DNA of 64,000 bases from Apteryx mantelli (Eukaryota > Chordata > Aves > Apterygiformes > Apterygidae). Position 1 is the first letter of the stretch. Each line of letters opens with the position of its first letter. Of this stretch, positions 25,601 through 38,789 are shown in pieces. The notes beneath the pieces were generated by a model that was not told the DNA's origin, did no database searches, and saw only the letters and a list, made by a program, of their open reading frames with translations. The stretch is taken from assembly GCF_036417845.1 (NCBI RefSeq), contig NC_089978.1, positions 136,270,288 to 136,334,287 of the forward strand, given 5' to 3'. A program made the translations under genes and the position numbers.

Positions 25601-27510
25601 ACATTTCCAGATAACAGCAAGCCTTACCATTCCAACCTACAGGAATATAGCGTTGCATTTTTTTACTGTTTTGGGAATTAAAAGTCAGAGAAATAACAGA
25701 GGCAGATTCACAACACATTGTTCTGTCTCCAGACAGGGAGTATTCTGGTTGAGTGTATGATAGAGTCAGGAAAGCAGGCACGTGTCCAAGCTTCTAGGAG
25801 AGTTTGCAATTGAGGGAGCAAGACAGAAGTGATCAGGATCTTCTGAGACCTAAAGAGATGTCAAGTGTTCTCCTTTTCAGAAAGAAAAAGGGGGATGTTA
25901 TCAGGCATAGATCAGTGGTTTAGGTTTCCATGGCTGTACAGGAAGCTCAACTTTCAGGTAGATACCTATCTAATATTCTACCAAGATTAGAGCCGGAGGG
26001 TTTCCTAAGCATAAGTAGGTGTTCAGAGTATCAGGACACAGGTAACTCACCCATCCTGTGTCCTAATTTATCTTTGTATGAGAGCTCCTTTCAGTTTTCC
26101 ATATGACCATTGCAAAGACTCTGGGAAAAGCTAGGAAATGGATCTCTTCTGCACTCACCAGAAGCAATGCAGTCTTCCAATCCTGTTTGCACGCTACTGG
26201 CAGATGTCCAAATAAGCCATACTCAGCAAATTTTTATGAGTACTTCATCAGCTCCTTGCCCATTCTTTCCACAAACTATCTTCTTCATATATAGATTTTA
26301 AGTATGCTATGTATTTTTAAGAACAGCTCCCTAACAAGTTCAGAATCCTTTTGGGGCCATCTCATGTGCTTACATTCCCACCCACTTCCCACTCCAGTTA
26401 GGAGCTTTTCTTTGCAGAATAATCTTTTGGTATTTGAAATGCTACTTACCAGATTGCCTGTTAGTTGTCTTCTGGATCGTGTTCTCCAGGAGCATGTTTT
26501 TGCAGGCCAAAGCTGCAAAACTTTACAGGAAGTTTCCCCATTGCTTCCAGGCTGTCTGGACAATCAAGACCTGCACAGCTGCTGTTGTGAGGTCATGGGA
26601 GGAAGTCTCCTGTCCACCTGACTGCTACTCATACCCCACTTTTGTTTACACATAGCAAAGGTCCCCTCCTTGTACTGGAGGATGTTTCTGATGGATATCA
26701 CCAAGAATATGGAGCACCTGTCCTACAGTGAGCAGAACTGGGCAGGCTTCAGTTTGCCCACCTAGCACATAGACTAGCCACTTATCAAATCTCCTAACAT
26801 CCGCTCCAAGAGGCAAAGACTGACTCTTAAAGTACGCTCCTATCTTAAGAAAGCTTGCTACAGGTTAGCTCTTTTTCAACCCTCTGCCTTCTCAGCTTCC
26901 TCAACCTCTCTCTCAGCCTCTCTCTTATCACTTAAACAGCTGAACAATATCCAGTCAATCTGACTTGAAACCACAGCCCAGAAACATCTGTTTGTATTCA
27001 CATTTCACACGCGCCATTTCCTTACTTACCTATCCCATCCAGACACAAGTGGCAAGACTTCTTACCATCAGATGAAGGAAGTGAAACTTGGTGGGCCAAT
27101 TTCTATTCAGGCCTAATTTCATGGCCCTCTGATGATATAAGCTTGAAAATAGTTTCTTGTCATGTGCCCATTCAGAGGCAGGAGAGACACAGTGTGCTCT
27201 TGTTCACAGAGTGCACTGGGCTACAGTCTTCCCTTTTTTATTTATAACCACCCTGTCTGAAGTCCAACCTATCCTTATTCAATCTCTTTCTATCCAGCCT
27301 AAATACCCAGAGGAGGAAACTTGCCAGGAGGGCACCTTGGAGATCTTGTGGTCCACTTTTGCTCCTTTGTCCTGTTCTGTCCATGGGCAGAGCAACATAG
27401 GGAAATACCTAATGCCTTCCAGGATGTCTTGGAAAGTGGCAATGTTAGAGTAATTCTGCTTGGAGACCTCTTTCAGTTTCCTCATGTTTTTGATCCTTTG
27501 TTAAAGAAGT
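22620..27510. other. Intergenic, nothing recognised
   Basis: 4.9 kb of single-copy-looking DNA. The reading frames are short and do not resemble known proteins, and no CpG island or satellite is present. Confidence 0.5.
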
Positions 27511-27514
27511 TTCT

Positions 27515-28160
27515 TGACCCTAGGTTTCCCGAAGCAGAGTCTCAGACGCGGAGTATCACAAATTGATTTACTCTAAGTGGTACAGCAGCAAATAAAAGCT
27601 TGAGCTGGGTGCCTCCGGAGAAGGACGCTGTTTGAATAAACCCGTGGGTAATTATCCACCCCATAGTTCTGAACCAATCATAATATTAAAGTTCGGGGTC
27701 TTCCAGCTCCCAGTTGGTCCTTTCTGTAGTTTCCAGGTGTGTTCTTTACTTCTTATCATACTTCTGCATAGTTGTCGATGGTTCTTTTACTCCCTTATCT
27801 TGTTCCTCAGAAACAGTCTTTGTGGTTACTTCTTTCTTGCATAGTTGTCTGGCTCTTCTACTTCCTTATCTTGTCCTCTGGAATCAGTCTTGTGGTTCCT
27901 TTGTTTCTTTCTTCTGTGTCCTAGGTTAAAGTCCATCTCCCTGCTGGTGCTCATTAACGCTAAACTGCTTATTTCTCTCTATTATGCCCACCCCCTCGCC
28001 ATCACCCCCTTCTCTCTCCAACTTGAACCAGCTCTGGGGCCTTCATTTACTTAACTAGGTAAAAGTTCAACATATCTAGGTGAAAGTTCACAGCTTGTGG
28101 CCTAAAGCTTCAGCAAATTTAGCTACTAATGCTAAGCAAGTTATGCTAAGCGATTAATTC
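27515..28160. mobile_element. Probable solo LTR of an endogenous retrovirus
   Basis: Composition and phrases are LTR-like: a segment with AATAAA next to AGCTTGAGCTGGGTGCCTCC (about 27590-27618), then a pyrimidine-rich stretch with an internal ~73-bp direct duplication (copies from 27766 and 27839). No gag, pol or env reading was seen beside it, so a solo LTR is the simplest call. Orientation and ends are not fixed. Confidence 0.4.
27766..27911. repeat. 73-bp tandem duplication
   Basis: Two diverged copies (starting at GCATAGTTGTC 27766 and 27839) within the LTR-like segment. Confidence 0.8.
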
Positions 28161-29110
28161 TAGACAGCTTCAGTCCAATATTCTTTAACACCTTTGAACT
28201 CAGTCCTGTCCTCTTGCTGTATCAGTTGGCCACAGAATCACTTAGTTGCTGAGGTTTTCTGCCTCCCCCTAATGCTCGTTAGGCACTGCTTTGAGTTTTT
28301 TATTTTCATTTTTTTACTGTCCCTACAGGACAGCACCAAGAACAACGGCTGGGGGAAGGGGTTGGAAGAACTGGCTCTGCCCATTTTTTGGAGAGATGCT
28401 ACAGATGGTCAGAGCAAAAACAGATTTCTTGTTCTCCTCCAAGCTGTGTTGATCAAGCAAAAGGCTGCTAAACAGGGATCTGTCAAACAACCCTGATCAC
28501 ATGATTCGCTTCAGTTTATGTTCTCCTTTCTCCCTTTTTTCCTCTCTTAAGTTCCTCCCATTTACAAGCATCATCACTTCCCAAATAAAAAGCCCACCTT
28601 GTTCACTTTTTCCCCATTGGTCCAGGTCTTGTTGATTTCATAGCCTTAATTCATATTTATGGTATGACAGCTCTGGTAATTTCTCCCTTGGACATTGGTT
28701 CTGTTAAACTAACACTCATATTTTTGTTAACTAGTGTCCTGCCTTTTTCATGTGCTACCTTGCTAATGGCACTGCATATTCCAATGGGCCATCTGCATAT
28801 ACTTTACTCTCCTATTGTAACATGTTGCATCCTGAAATTCCTCAGATTCTTATCTTGTTAGCAATGCTACAGAGAAGGATTAGCTATCTGCTTGAATACC
28901 TTAACAGAATGGAACTGGATGTTGCCAGAGTCTAAACAAGCACAGCTCCTGAGGCTGTTGAATGACCCATCCAGAAGGTCTGGGCATGGGCAGCTGAAAT
29001 GGAAAAACTGAATCGTATTTTATGGGAAGTGAGGGACATGGTCATATAGGTCAGAGTTCTAAGACAAGATTATGATCTTCAACCAAAATGGAAAGAGTCA
29101 TAGACTAACA
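28160..29110. other. Intergenic, nothing recognised
   Basis: AT-rich stretch between the LTR-like segment and the telomere-derived block. No supported gene. Confidence 0.45.
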
Positions 29111-29114
29111 AGAG

Positions 29115-32100
29115 AAAGACAAAGACAAACCGACAGCCTAAGCCAAAGCCAAACCCACAGCCAAACCCTCACCTCTAACCCATTTTTCAGGCCAATGCTG
29201 GCATTAAGACTACCATGTCTGGCCCACAGAAGAAACTCCACACAGCACACCTCTCCCAGTAAAAAACACCTTCCCTTACCAGCAGCTTTCCAGACCCACT
29301 CCTATGCTGTTTCTAGCCTTTCTCTGTCTCCAAGCGCTAACCCTAACCCAAGTGCTAAACCTAACCCAAGTACTAAGCCTAATCCAAGTGCTAACCCAAG
29401 GGCTAACCCTAAAACATTTATTGAACATTTTCCCATTTCTGGACTACAATAGGAGCCCCTAAAAGCACAGCTCTCTTGCCACCACCCACCTTCCCTTGCC
29501 AGACCCTTTTCAGAACCACTCCAATGGAGCCTCTAGCCTTTCACTTTCCCAAAATTCCAGGGCTTACACTAAAGCATTTTTCAGGCCAATGCTGGCATTA
29601 AGACCCCCATGTCTGGCCCACAACAGAAACTCCACACAACACAGCTCTCCTGGCAAGACATGCCTTCCCCAGACAGCCCTTTTCCAGACCCACTCCTATG
29701 CCGTCTCTACCCTTTCTCTTTCTCCTAGCCACACCCTAAGCCAAAGCCAAAGCCTAGGCCGAAGCCTAAGCCTAGGTCTAAGCCTAAACCTAAGCCAAAG
29801 CCTAAGCCTAAACCTAAGGCTTAGGCAGCTGCCTCTAGCTTTTCTCTTTCTCCTAACCCTAACCCTAACTCTACCCCTAAACCGTCTCTAGCTTTTCTCT
29901 TTCTCCAAACCATAATCCTAACCCTAACCCAACTCTAGCGTTTCCCTTTCTCAAAACCCTAACCCTAACCCGTCTCTAGCCTTTCTCTTTCTCCAAACCC
30001 TAAGCCAAACCCAAACCCTAACCCTAAGCCTAAACCTAAACCAAACCCTAAGCCTAAGCCTAAGCCTAAACCGTTTTCAATACCGGTACTGCAAGCCCCA
30101 TAACTGGCCTAAAACAGCACCTCCTCACAGCACAGCTCTCTTGCCACCATACACCTTCCCTTGCCAGCCCCTTTGCAGACCCACTCCCATGACATCTCTA
30201 CCATTTCTCTTTCCTCAAAATCTAACCCAAACCCAAACCCTAAACCTAACCCAAACCTAACCCCAAACGCAAACCATAAACGTAACCCAAACACTAACCC
30301 TAACCCGACACTAGCCTTTCTCTTTCTCCAAACCTTAAACCTAAGCCTGTGTCTAGCCTACACCTATGCAGTCTCTGGCCTTTCTCTTTCTCCAAACCCT
30401 AACCCTAACCCCAGCATCAACCCTAACCTGTCTCTGGCCTTTCTCTTGCTCCAAAAATGAATCCTACACCTAACCTAACCCTAACCCACCTCTAACCTTT
30501 CTCTTTCTCCAAATCCTACCCCTAACCCTACCCCTCAGCTTCTCCCTCAGCCTATACTATCTCTAGACTTTCTCTTTCTCCAAACCCTAATCCTAACCCT
30601 AACCTGTCTCTAGCCTCTCTCTTTCTCCAAACCCTAAGCCTAAGCCTAAACCTAAACTGTGTCTAGCCTTTCTCTTTCTCCAAACCCTAACTCCAACCCT
30701 AACCCCAACCCCATCCCCAACCCCAACCTCAACCCTAACCGCCACCCCAACCCCAACCCTAAGCCTAAGCCTAAACCTAAGCCCTCTCTAGCCTTTCTCC
30801 TTCTCCAAACCATAACCGTAATCCTAACCCTAAACTGTCTCTAGCCTTTCTCTTTCTCCAAATATTAACCCTTAACCTAACCGTAACCCTAATGCTAACC
30901 CTAACCCTATCCGTCAGCCTAACCCTACCCTAACCCATACCTACCCATTCTCTTTCTCCAGACACTGATCCTACACCTAATCCTAGACCTAAACTGTCCC
31001 TAGTCTTTTTGCTTCTCCAAACCGTAACCATAACCCTAACCCGTCCCTAGCCTTTCTCTTTCCCCAAACCCTAACCCTAAGCCTACGCCTATGCCTAACC
31101 CTACGCCTACCCCAGCCCTACGCCTACGCCTAACCCTACGCCTACACCTAACCCTAAGCCTACACCTAACCCTAAGCCTACACCTAACCCTAAGCCTAAC
31201 CTTACGTCTAACCCTAACCCTACACCTAAGCCATCTCTAGCCTTTCTCTTTCTCCAAACCCCAACCCTACGCCTAACCCTAACCCATCTCTAGCCTTTCT
31301 CTTTCTCCTAACCCTAACCTATAGCCTAAACCATTTCTAGCCTTTTCTTTTACCTAAGCCTAAGGCTAAGCTTAAACCTAAGCCTAAACCTAAGGCTAAT
31401 CTTAAACCTAAGCCTAAACTCCACTAGCCTTTCTCTTTCTCCAAACCCTAAGACTGAGTTTAAGACTAAGACTAAGATTAAGCTGTCTCTAGCCTTTCTC
31501 CTCCAAACCCTAAACCTAAACCACCTTCAGCCTTTCTCTTTCTCCAAACCCTAACCCTATGCCTAACCCAACGCCTAAACCGTCTCTAGACTTCCTATTT
31601 CTCCAAACACTAACCCTAAACCATCTCTAGACTTTCTCTTTCTTTAAACCTTAACAATAACCCTAACATTAAACCTAACCCCAACTCTAAGCCTAACCCT
31701 AAGCCTAACCCTAAGCCTAAGCTGAACCCATTTTCTAGGCCAATACTGGCACTGAGAGCCTCATGACTGGCCTACAGCAGAACCTCCTCACAGAACAGCT
31801 CTCTTGCCACCATATACCTTCACTTGGCAGCCCTTTTCCAGACCCATTCCAATGGCACCTCTAGCCTTTCACTTTCTCAAAACCCTTATGCTAACCCTAA
31901 AAAGTTTTCCAGGCCAACGCTAGCACTGAGACCCCCGTTGTCTTACCCACAACAGAACCTTCTCACAGCACAGCTCTCTTGCCACCACACAGCTTCCCTT
32001 GCCAGCCGCTTTGCAGACCCACTCCCATGCTGTCTCTACTGTTTCTCTTTCTTCAAAATCTAACCTTAACCCAAACCCTAAACCTAACCCAAACCCTAAG

Positions 32101-32850
32101 CCTAACCCCAAACGTAACCCAAACCCTAACCAAAACCCTAAACCTAACCCAAACGCTAAACACAAACACAAACCCTAACCTGACACCAGTCTTTCTCTTT
32201 CCCCAAACCCTAGAGCCTAAGCCTACGCCTAAGCCTACACCTACACCTAACCCTCAGCTGTCTTTAGCCTTTCTCTTTCTCCAAACCCTAACCCTAACCC
32301 CAACCCCAACCAAACCACAACCCCAAACCACAAACACAACCCCCACCCCAACACTAAACCCAACCCTAAACCCTCTCTGGCCTCTTTCTCCAAACCCTAA
32401 CCCTACATCTAACCCTAACGCTAACTCTAAACCATCTCTAACCTTTCTCCAAATCCTGCCCCAAAGCCTAACCCTACCCATAACCCTAACACTAACCCTA
32501 CTGCTGACCCTACCCCCTGATCCTCAGCCTATGCCTCAGCTTAAACCATCTCTAGACTTTCTCTTTCTCAGAACCCGAACCCTAACCCTAACTCGACACT
32601 AGCCTTTCTCTTTCTCCAAACCCTAAGCCTAAACCTACGCCTAACCCTACACCTACACCTACACCTACGCAATCTCTGGCCTTTCTCTTTGTCCAAACTC
32701 TAAACGTAAACACATCACCAACCCTAACCCCAAACCTACCAGTCTCTGGCCTTTCTCTTTCACCAAAAAAAACCTACACCTGACCCTACGCCTAACAGTC
32801 TCTAACCTTTCCTTCGCCTCACCCTACGCCCAACCCTACGCCCACCCTGT
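29115..32850. repeat. Degenerate interstitial telomere-like array (CCCTAA-type)
   Basis: Hundreds of CCCTAA/CCTAAG/CCCTAC hexamer variants, C-rich on the plus strand. They are interrupted at intervals by a spacer close to GTCTCTAGCCTTTCTCTTTC + TCCAAA. Copies of the ~175-bp satellite unit occur inside it near 29.18-29.3, 29.57-29.72, 30.1-30.2 and 31.73-32.05 kb. On the minus strand this is TTAGGG-type DNA with G-quadruplex potential. Hexamers are impure throughout, so it is an aged array, not a recent healing event. Confidence 0.95.
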
Positions 32851-35660
32851 CTCTAAACTTGCATTCACCTAACCCTACGCGAAACCCTACGCCTAACCGT
32901 GTATAACCTTTCCTTTGCCGAAACCTACGCCCACCCCATCTTGGGACTTTCCTTCGCCCAACCCTATGCCCAACCCTACTCCCACCCCAGCTCTGGCCTT
33001 TCCTTCGCCCAACACTTTGTCAAACCCTAAAACCACCCCGTCTCTAGCCTTTCCTTCACACAATCCTTCGTCAAACCCTACACCCACCCCATCTCTGGCC
33101 TTTCCCTCGCCCAACCCTACGCCCAACCCTACGCCCACCCCGGCTCTGGCCGTTCTTTTGCCCACCCCTACGCCCACCCCATCTCTGGCCTTTCCTTCAC
33201 CCACCCCTACGCCCACCCTGGCTCTGGCCTTTCCTCCGCCCAACCCTACACACACCCCGTCTCTGGCATTTCCTTTGCCCAATCCTTCATGCCAACCCTT
33301 GGCCCACCCCGTCTCTGGCCTTTCCTTCACCCAACCCTACGCCCACCCCGTCTCTGGCCTTTCCTTCGCCGAAACCTTGGCCCACCCCATCTCTGGCCTT
33401 TCCTTTGCCCAACCCTACGCCCACCCCGTCTCTGGCCTTTCCTTCGTCAAGCCCCGCACTGACCTGGTCTCTGGCCTTTCCTTCACCCAACCCTTCAACC
33501 AACACTACATCCAGCCCGTCTCTGGACTTTCTTTCTACCACCCCTATGCCCACCCCGTCTCTGGCCTTTCCTTCACCCAATCCTTTGCCCACCCCTACAC
33601 CCACCCCGTCTCTGGGCTTTCCTTCGCCTAACCCTAAACCCACCCCAGCTCTGGCCTTTCCTTTGCCCACTTCTATGCCAAACCCTACGCCCACGCTATC
33701 TCTGTCCTTTCCTTCGTCAAACCTATCGCCCACGCCGTCTGTGGTCTTTCCTTCGTCAAACCCTACACCCACCCCGTCTCTAGCCTTTCCTTTGCCCAAC
33801 CTTTCACCCAACCCTACGCCCATCCCATCTATGGCCTTTCCTTCACCCAACACTTCGCCCAACCCTACACCCATGCCGTCTCTGGCCTTTCCTTCGCCCA
33901 ACCATTTGCCCAACACTACACCCAGCCCATCTCTGGGCTTTCTTTCTACCACCCCTATGCCCACCCCGTCTCTAGCCTTTCCTTCGCCCAGCCCTTCACC
34001 CAACACTTCACCCATCCCTATGCCCACCCTGTCTCTGGCCTTTCCTTCACCCATCCTTAGCCAAAGCCTACGCCCACCCCATCTCTTGCCTTTCCTTCGC
34101 CCACCCTACGCCCATTGCGTCTCTGGCCTTTCCTTCACCCAACTCTTCATCCAACACTAAACCCAGACAGTCTCTGACCTTTCCTTCACCCACCCCTACG
34201 CTCACCCCGTCTCTGGCCTTTCCTTTGGCCAGCCCTTCGCCCAACCCTATGCTCACCCTGTCGTTGGCCTTTCCTTCACCCAACCCTTCGCCCACCCCTA
34301 CACCTAGCCCGTCTCTGGCCTTTCCTTTACCCAACCCTTCGCCCAACCCTACGCCCACCCCGTCTCTGGCCTTTCCTTCACCCAACACTTTGCCCAACCC
34401 TACACCCACCCCGTCTCTGGCCTTTCTTTCTCACAACCCTACACCCACCCCGTCTCTGGCCTTTCCTTTGCCCACCCTTACACCCACCCCTACGCCCACC
34501 CCATCTCTCGCCTTTCCTTTTCCCACCCCTATGCTCAACAGTACACCCACCCTGTCTCTAGCTTTTCCGTCGCGCAAGCCTATGCCCACCCCTAGGCCCA
34601 TCCCGTCTCTGGCCTTTACTTTGTCCAACCCTTCGCCTGCCCCCACACCCACCCCAGCTCTGGCCTTTCCTTCGCCCACCCCTACACCCAGCCCATCTGT
34701 GGCCTTTCCTTTTTCCACCCCTATGCTCATCACTACGCCCACCCCATCTCTACCTTTTCCAATACACAAGCCTATGCCAACCCCTAGGACCACCCCGTCC
34801 GTGGCCTTTACTTCGCCCACCCTATGCCCACCCCGTCTCTGGCCTTTCCTTTACCCAACCCTTCGCCCAATCCTACGCCCACCCCATCTCTGGCCTTTCC
34901 TTCACCCAACACTTCTCCCACCCCTACGCCCACGCCATCTCTGGCCTTTCCTTCGACCAACACTACACCCAAGCCATCTCTGGCCTTTCTTTCTACCAAC
35001 CCTATGCCCATGCTGTCTCTGACCTTTCCTTCACCCACACCTACACCCACCCCGTCTCTGGCCTTTCCCTCGCCCACACATACGCCCAAACCTATGACAC
35101 CCGTCTCTGGCCTATCCTTCGCCCAACACTATGCCCACCCCGTCTCTGGCCTTTCCTTTGCCCAGCCCTACTCCCACCCCATCTCTGGCCTTTCTTTCGA
35201 CCAACCCTACACCCACCATTACATCCACCTAGACTCTGGCCTTTCCTTCGCCCACCCCGTCTCAGCCCACCCTGTCTCCGCCCTTTCCTTTGACCTTTCC
35301 TTCACCCACCCCATCTCCGCCCTTTCCTTCACCCTCTCCTTCGCCCGCCCCATTTCCACCCTTTCCTTCGTCCTTTCCTCTGCCCTTCCCGTCTCCGCCC
35401 TTTCCTTGGCCCTTTCGCTTCGCCTGCCACATCTCTGTTCTTTCCCTTCGCCCGCCCCGTCTCCGCCCTTTCCCTTCGCCCCTTCCTTAGCCCACCTGCC
35501 TCTTCGCCCACCCCACCTCCACCCCTTTCTTCGCCCACCACACCTCTTCCTTTGCCCGCCCACCCTGTCGTCTGCCCCCTCTCCGGCCTTTCCTTCGCCC
35601 GCCCTTACACCTAAGCCCATGCCCACCCCACCTCTGTCCTTTCCTTCGCCCACACCTTTG
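32850..35660. repeat. Telomere-derived minisatellite (~39-60-bp units)
   Basis: Tandem units of the form CCCAACCCTACGCCCACCCC + GTCTCTGGCCTTTCCTTCG, with variable lengths. Each unit keeps a CCCTAA-derived part (CCCTACGC, CCCAACCCT) and the same spacer as the neighbouring arrays. Long open frames occur on both strands (for example 33287-34054 minus and 34824-35714 plus) because many units are a multiple of three; they are repeat artefacts. Confidence 0.93.
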
Positions 35661-35940
35661 CCTAACCCATCTCTAGCCTTTCATTCACCTGCCTCTCACC
35701 TTTCATTTGCCTAACCCATCTCTAGCCTTTCATTCACCTGCCTCTCACCTTTCATTTGCCTAAGCCACCACCTCTCGCCTTTCATTCACCTAAGCCGCCG
35801 CCTAAGCTGCCTCTCGCCTTTCATTCTCCAACCCCTGTGGCTGACCCTACGTCTGGCCCCTCTCTAGCCTTTCTTCTTTCTCCAGACCCTGACCTGTCTC
35901 TAGCCTTTCCTCTTTCTCCAAGCCCTCTGCCTATCCCATT
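35660..35940. repeat. Transition zone of short CCTTTCATT repeats
   Basis: A ~50-bp phrase (CTCTAGCCTTTCATTCACCT) is repeated from about 35670 to 35830, between the minisatellite and the ~175-bp satellite. Confidence 0.75.
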
Positions 35941-38789
35941 TTCTAGCCATGCTGGCAGTGAGAGCCCCATGTGTGACCCACAACAGAGCCTCCTCACAGC
36001 ACAGTTCTCTTGCCAACCTACACTTTCCTCTACCAGATCCCTTTCCAGACCCACTCCTATGCCATCTCTGCCTTTCTCTTTCCCCTAACCCCAACCCAAA
36101 CCCCCAGCTCCTAACACATTTTTCAGGCCAATCCTGGCACTGAGTCCCATGTCTGGCCCACAGCAGAACATCCTCACAACACAGGTCTCTTGCCACCACA
36201 CACCTTCACTTGGCAGCCCCTTTTCAGACCCACTCTTACACTGTCTCTAGCCATTCTGTTTCCCCAAACCCAAGCACCAATCCCTAACCCTAACCCTTAA
36301 CCCATTTTCTAGGCTAATGCTGGCACTGAGAGGCCCACTGTCTGGCCCACAACAGAGCCTCCTCACAGCAAAGCTGTCTTGCCACCACACACCTTCCCTT
36401 ACCAGACCCCTTTCCAGGCCTACTCCTATGCCATCTCTACCCTTTCTCTTTCCCCTAACCTTAATCCTGACCCTAAAACATTTTTCAGGACAATGCACTA
36501 AGACCCCCATGTCTAGACCACAACAGAACCTCCTACAGAACAGCTATCTTGTCACTGCACACCTTCCCTTGCCAGCCTCTCTCCGCACCCACTCCTATGG
36601 CGTCTCTAGCCTTTCTCTTTCTACCAGTCCTAACCCTAACACATTTTTCAGGCCAATGCTGGCACTGAGAGCCCCATTTCAGGCCAATAAAAGAAATCCC
36701 ACACAGCACAGCTCTCTTGCCAAAACACATCTTCCCTTTTCAACTCCTATACAGACCCACTCCAATGGCACCTCTATCCTTTCTCTTTCTCAAAACCATA
36801 ACCCAATGACTAGAACATTTTTCAGGAAAATGTTGGCACTGAGACCCTCATTTCTGCCCCACAACAGAAATCCTTCACAGGACAGCTCTCTTGGCACCAC
36901 ACACTTTCCCTAGACAGCCCCTTTCCAGAACCACTCTAACAGCACCTCTAGCCTTTCTGTCTCACAACCCTTACCCAAACACCAACCATGAAACATTTTG
37001 CAGGCCAGTGCTGGCACTAATACCTGCACGTCTGGCCCATAACAGAAATTCCTCACAGAACAGATCTCTTGCCACAAACACACTTTCCTTTCTCAGCTCC
37101 TGCGCAGACCCACCCCAAGGGTGCTTCTCTCCTTTCTATTTCTCAAAACCCTAACCCTATTTTTCAGGGCAATGCTGGCACCGAGACCCCCATTTCTGCC
37201 CCACAGCAGAAACTTCTCACAGCACAGCTCTCCTGGCAACATACACCTTCCCTTGCCAGCCCCTTCGCAGCGACTCACTCTAATGGCACCTCTAGTCTTT
37301 CTCTTTCTCACAACTCTTACCTGAACAGCAACCAAGAAACTTTTTGCAGGCCAATGCTGGCACTAATACCCTCATGTCTGGCCCAAAACAGAAACTCCTC
37401 ACAGGCAGCTCTCCTGGCAACATACATGTTCCATGGCATGCCCCTTTACAGACTTAGTCCAACAGCACCTCTAGCTTTTCACTTTCTCAAACCCTAACCC
37501 TAAAACATTTTGCAGGCCAATGCTGGCACTAATATCTCCATGTCTGGCCCACAACAGAACCTTCTCATTGCACAGCTCTCCTGACACCACAACCCTTCCT
37601 TTGGCAGCCCCTTTCAAGACCCACTCCTATGCAGTCTCTAGCCTTTCTTTTTCTTGTAACCCTCACTCTAACCCTCAGCATCACCCCCACCCTCACCCCC
37701 ACACTAAAGCATTTCTGAGTCCAGTGCTGGATCTAAAGATCCCTGTCTCTGGCCTACAACAGAAACTCCTCACAGCACAGCTCTCCTGCCACAACACACC
37801 TTCCCTTGTCAGTTCCCGCACAGACCGACTCCAGTGGCACCTCTAGTCTTTCTCAAATCCCTAACCCAAACCCTAAAACATTTTTCAGGACAGTGCTGGC
37901 AGTCAGACCCCCCCACTTCTGGCCCACAACAGAAGCTCCACACAGCACAGCTCTCTTGCCACCACACGCCTTCCCTTGGAATGGGACCAGAAAGGGGCTG
38001 GCAAGGGAAGGTGTGTGTTACCAGGAGAGCTGTGCTGGGAGGAGTTTCTGCTGTGGGCCAGACATGGGGGTCTTAGTGCCAGCATTGGCCTGAAAAATGT
38101 TTTAGGGTTTAGTTAGGTTTTGGAGAAAGAGAAAGGCTAGAGGCGCCTTTGGAATGGGACCATAAAGGGGCTGGCAAAGGCACCGCTAGCCTTTTTCTTT
38201 CTCACAACCCTAACCTGAACCCTAAAACATTTTTCAGGCCAATGCTGGCACTAAGACCCCTATGTCTGGCCCACAACAGAAACTCCACACAGCACACCTC
38301 TCCTGGCAACATGCACGTTCCCTTCCAAACCCTTTCCAGACCCCATCCTATGGCATCTCTAGCCTTCTCTTTCTCTGAAGCCCAAGTCAATCTTAACCCT
38401 AACACATTTTTTCAGGCCAATGCTGACAGTATGATCCCTATTTCTCGCCCACAACAGAAACTCCTGACAGCACAGTTCTCTTGCCACCACACACCTTCTC
38501 TTACCAACCCTTTTCCAGATCCACTCCTACAGAGCCTCTAGCCTCTTTCCCCTAACCTTAATCCTGACCCAAAAGCATTTTTCAGGCCAATACTGGCACT
38601 GAGAGCCCCATTTCTGGCCCCCAACAGAAACTCCTGACAGCACAGCTATCTTGCCACCACACACCTTCCCTTGCCAGCCCCTTTCCAACAGCCATGCCTA
38701 TGCCATCTCTACCCTTTGTATTTCGCACAAACCTAACCTGAACCTATAAGAATTTTCAGGCCAATGCTGGCACTAAGACCCCCATTTCT
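35940..38789. repeat. ~175-bp satellite array with CCCTAA cores
   Basis: About 16 units in a row. The anchor CAGGCCAATGCTGGCACT recurs with spacings of about 160-200 bp (e.g. 36125, 36309, 36649, 36822, 36999, 37166, 37345, 37512, 37711, 37885, 38236, 38414, 38581, 38757). Each unit also carries CACAGCACAGCTCTCTTGCC, then CCTTCCCTTGCCAGCCCCTT, then the shared spacer CTCTAGCCTTTCTCTTTCTC and one or more CCCTAA hexamers. One unit (about 37978-38165) is inverted. Confidence 0.95.
37978..38165. repeat. Inverted satellite unit
   Basis: Reads as the reverse complement of the surrounding units: CTGGCAAGGGAAGG, then GGAGAGCTGTGCTGGGAGGA, GCCAGCATTGGCCTG and a TTAGGG-strand core. Both edges carry TTGGAATGGGACC. 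Confidence 0.9.

Noticed and set aside
27157..27453. 98-codon plus-strand frame
   Set aside because: No recognisable motif, no splice or promoter context; ordinary chance length for this window.
33287..35714. Long repeat-encoded reading frames on both strands as possible genes
   Set aside because: They exist only because tandem units are often a multiple of three; frames overlap on both strands and consist of unit repeats.
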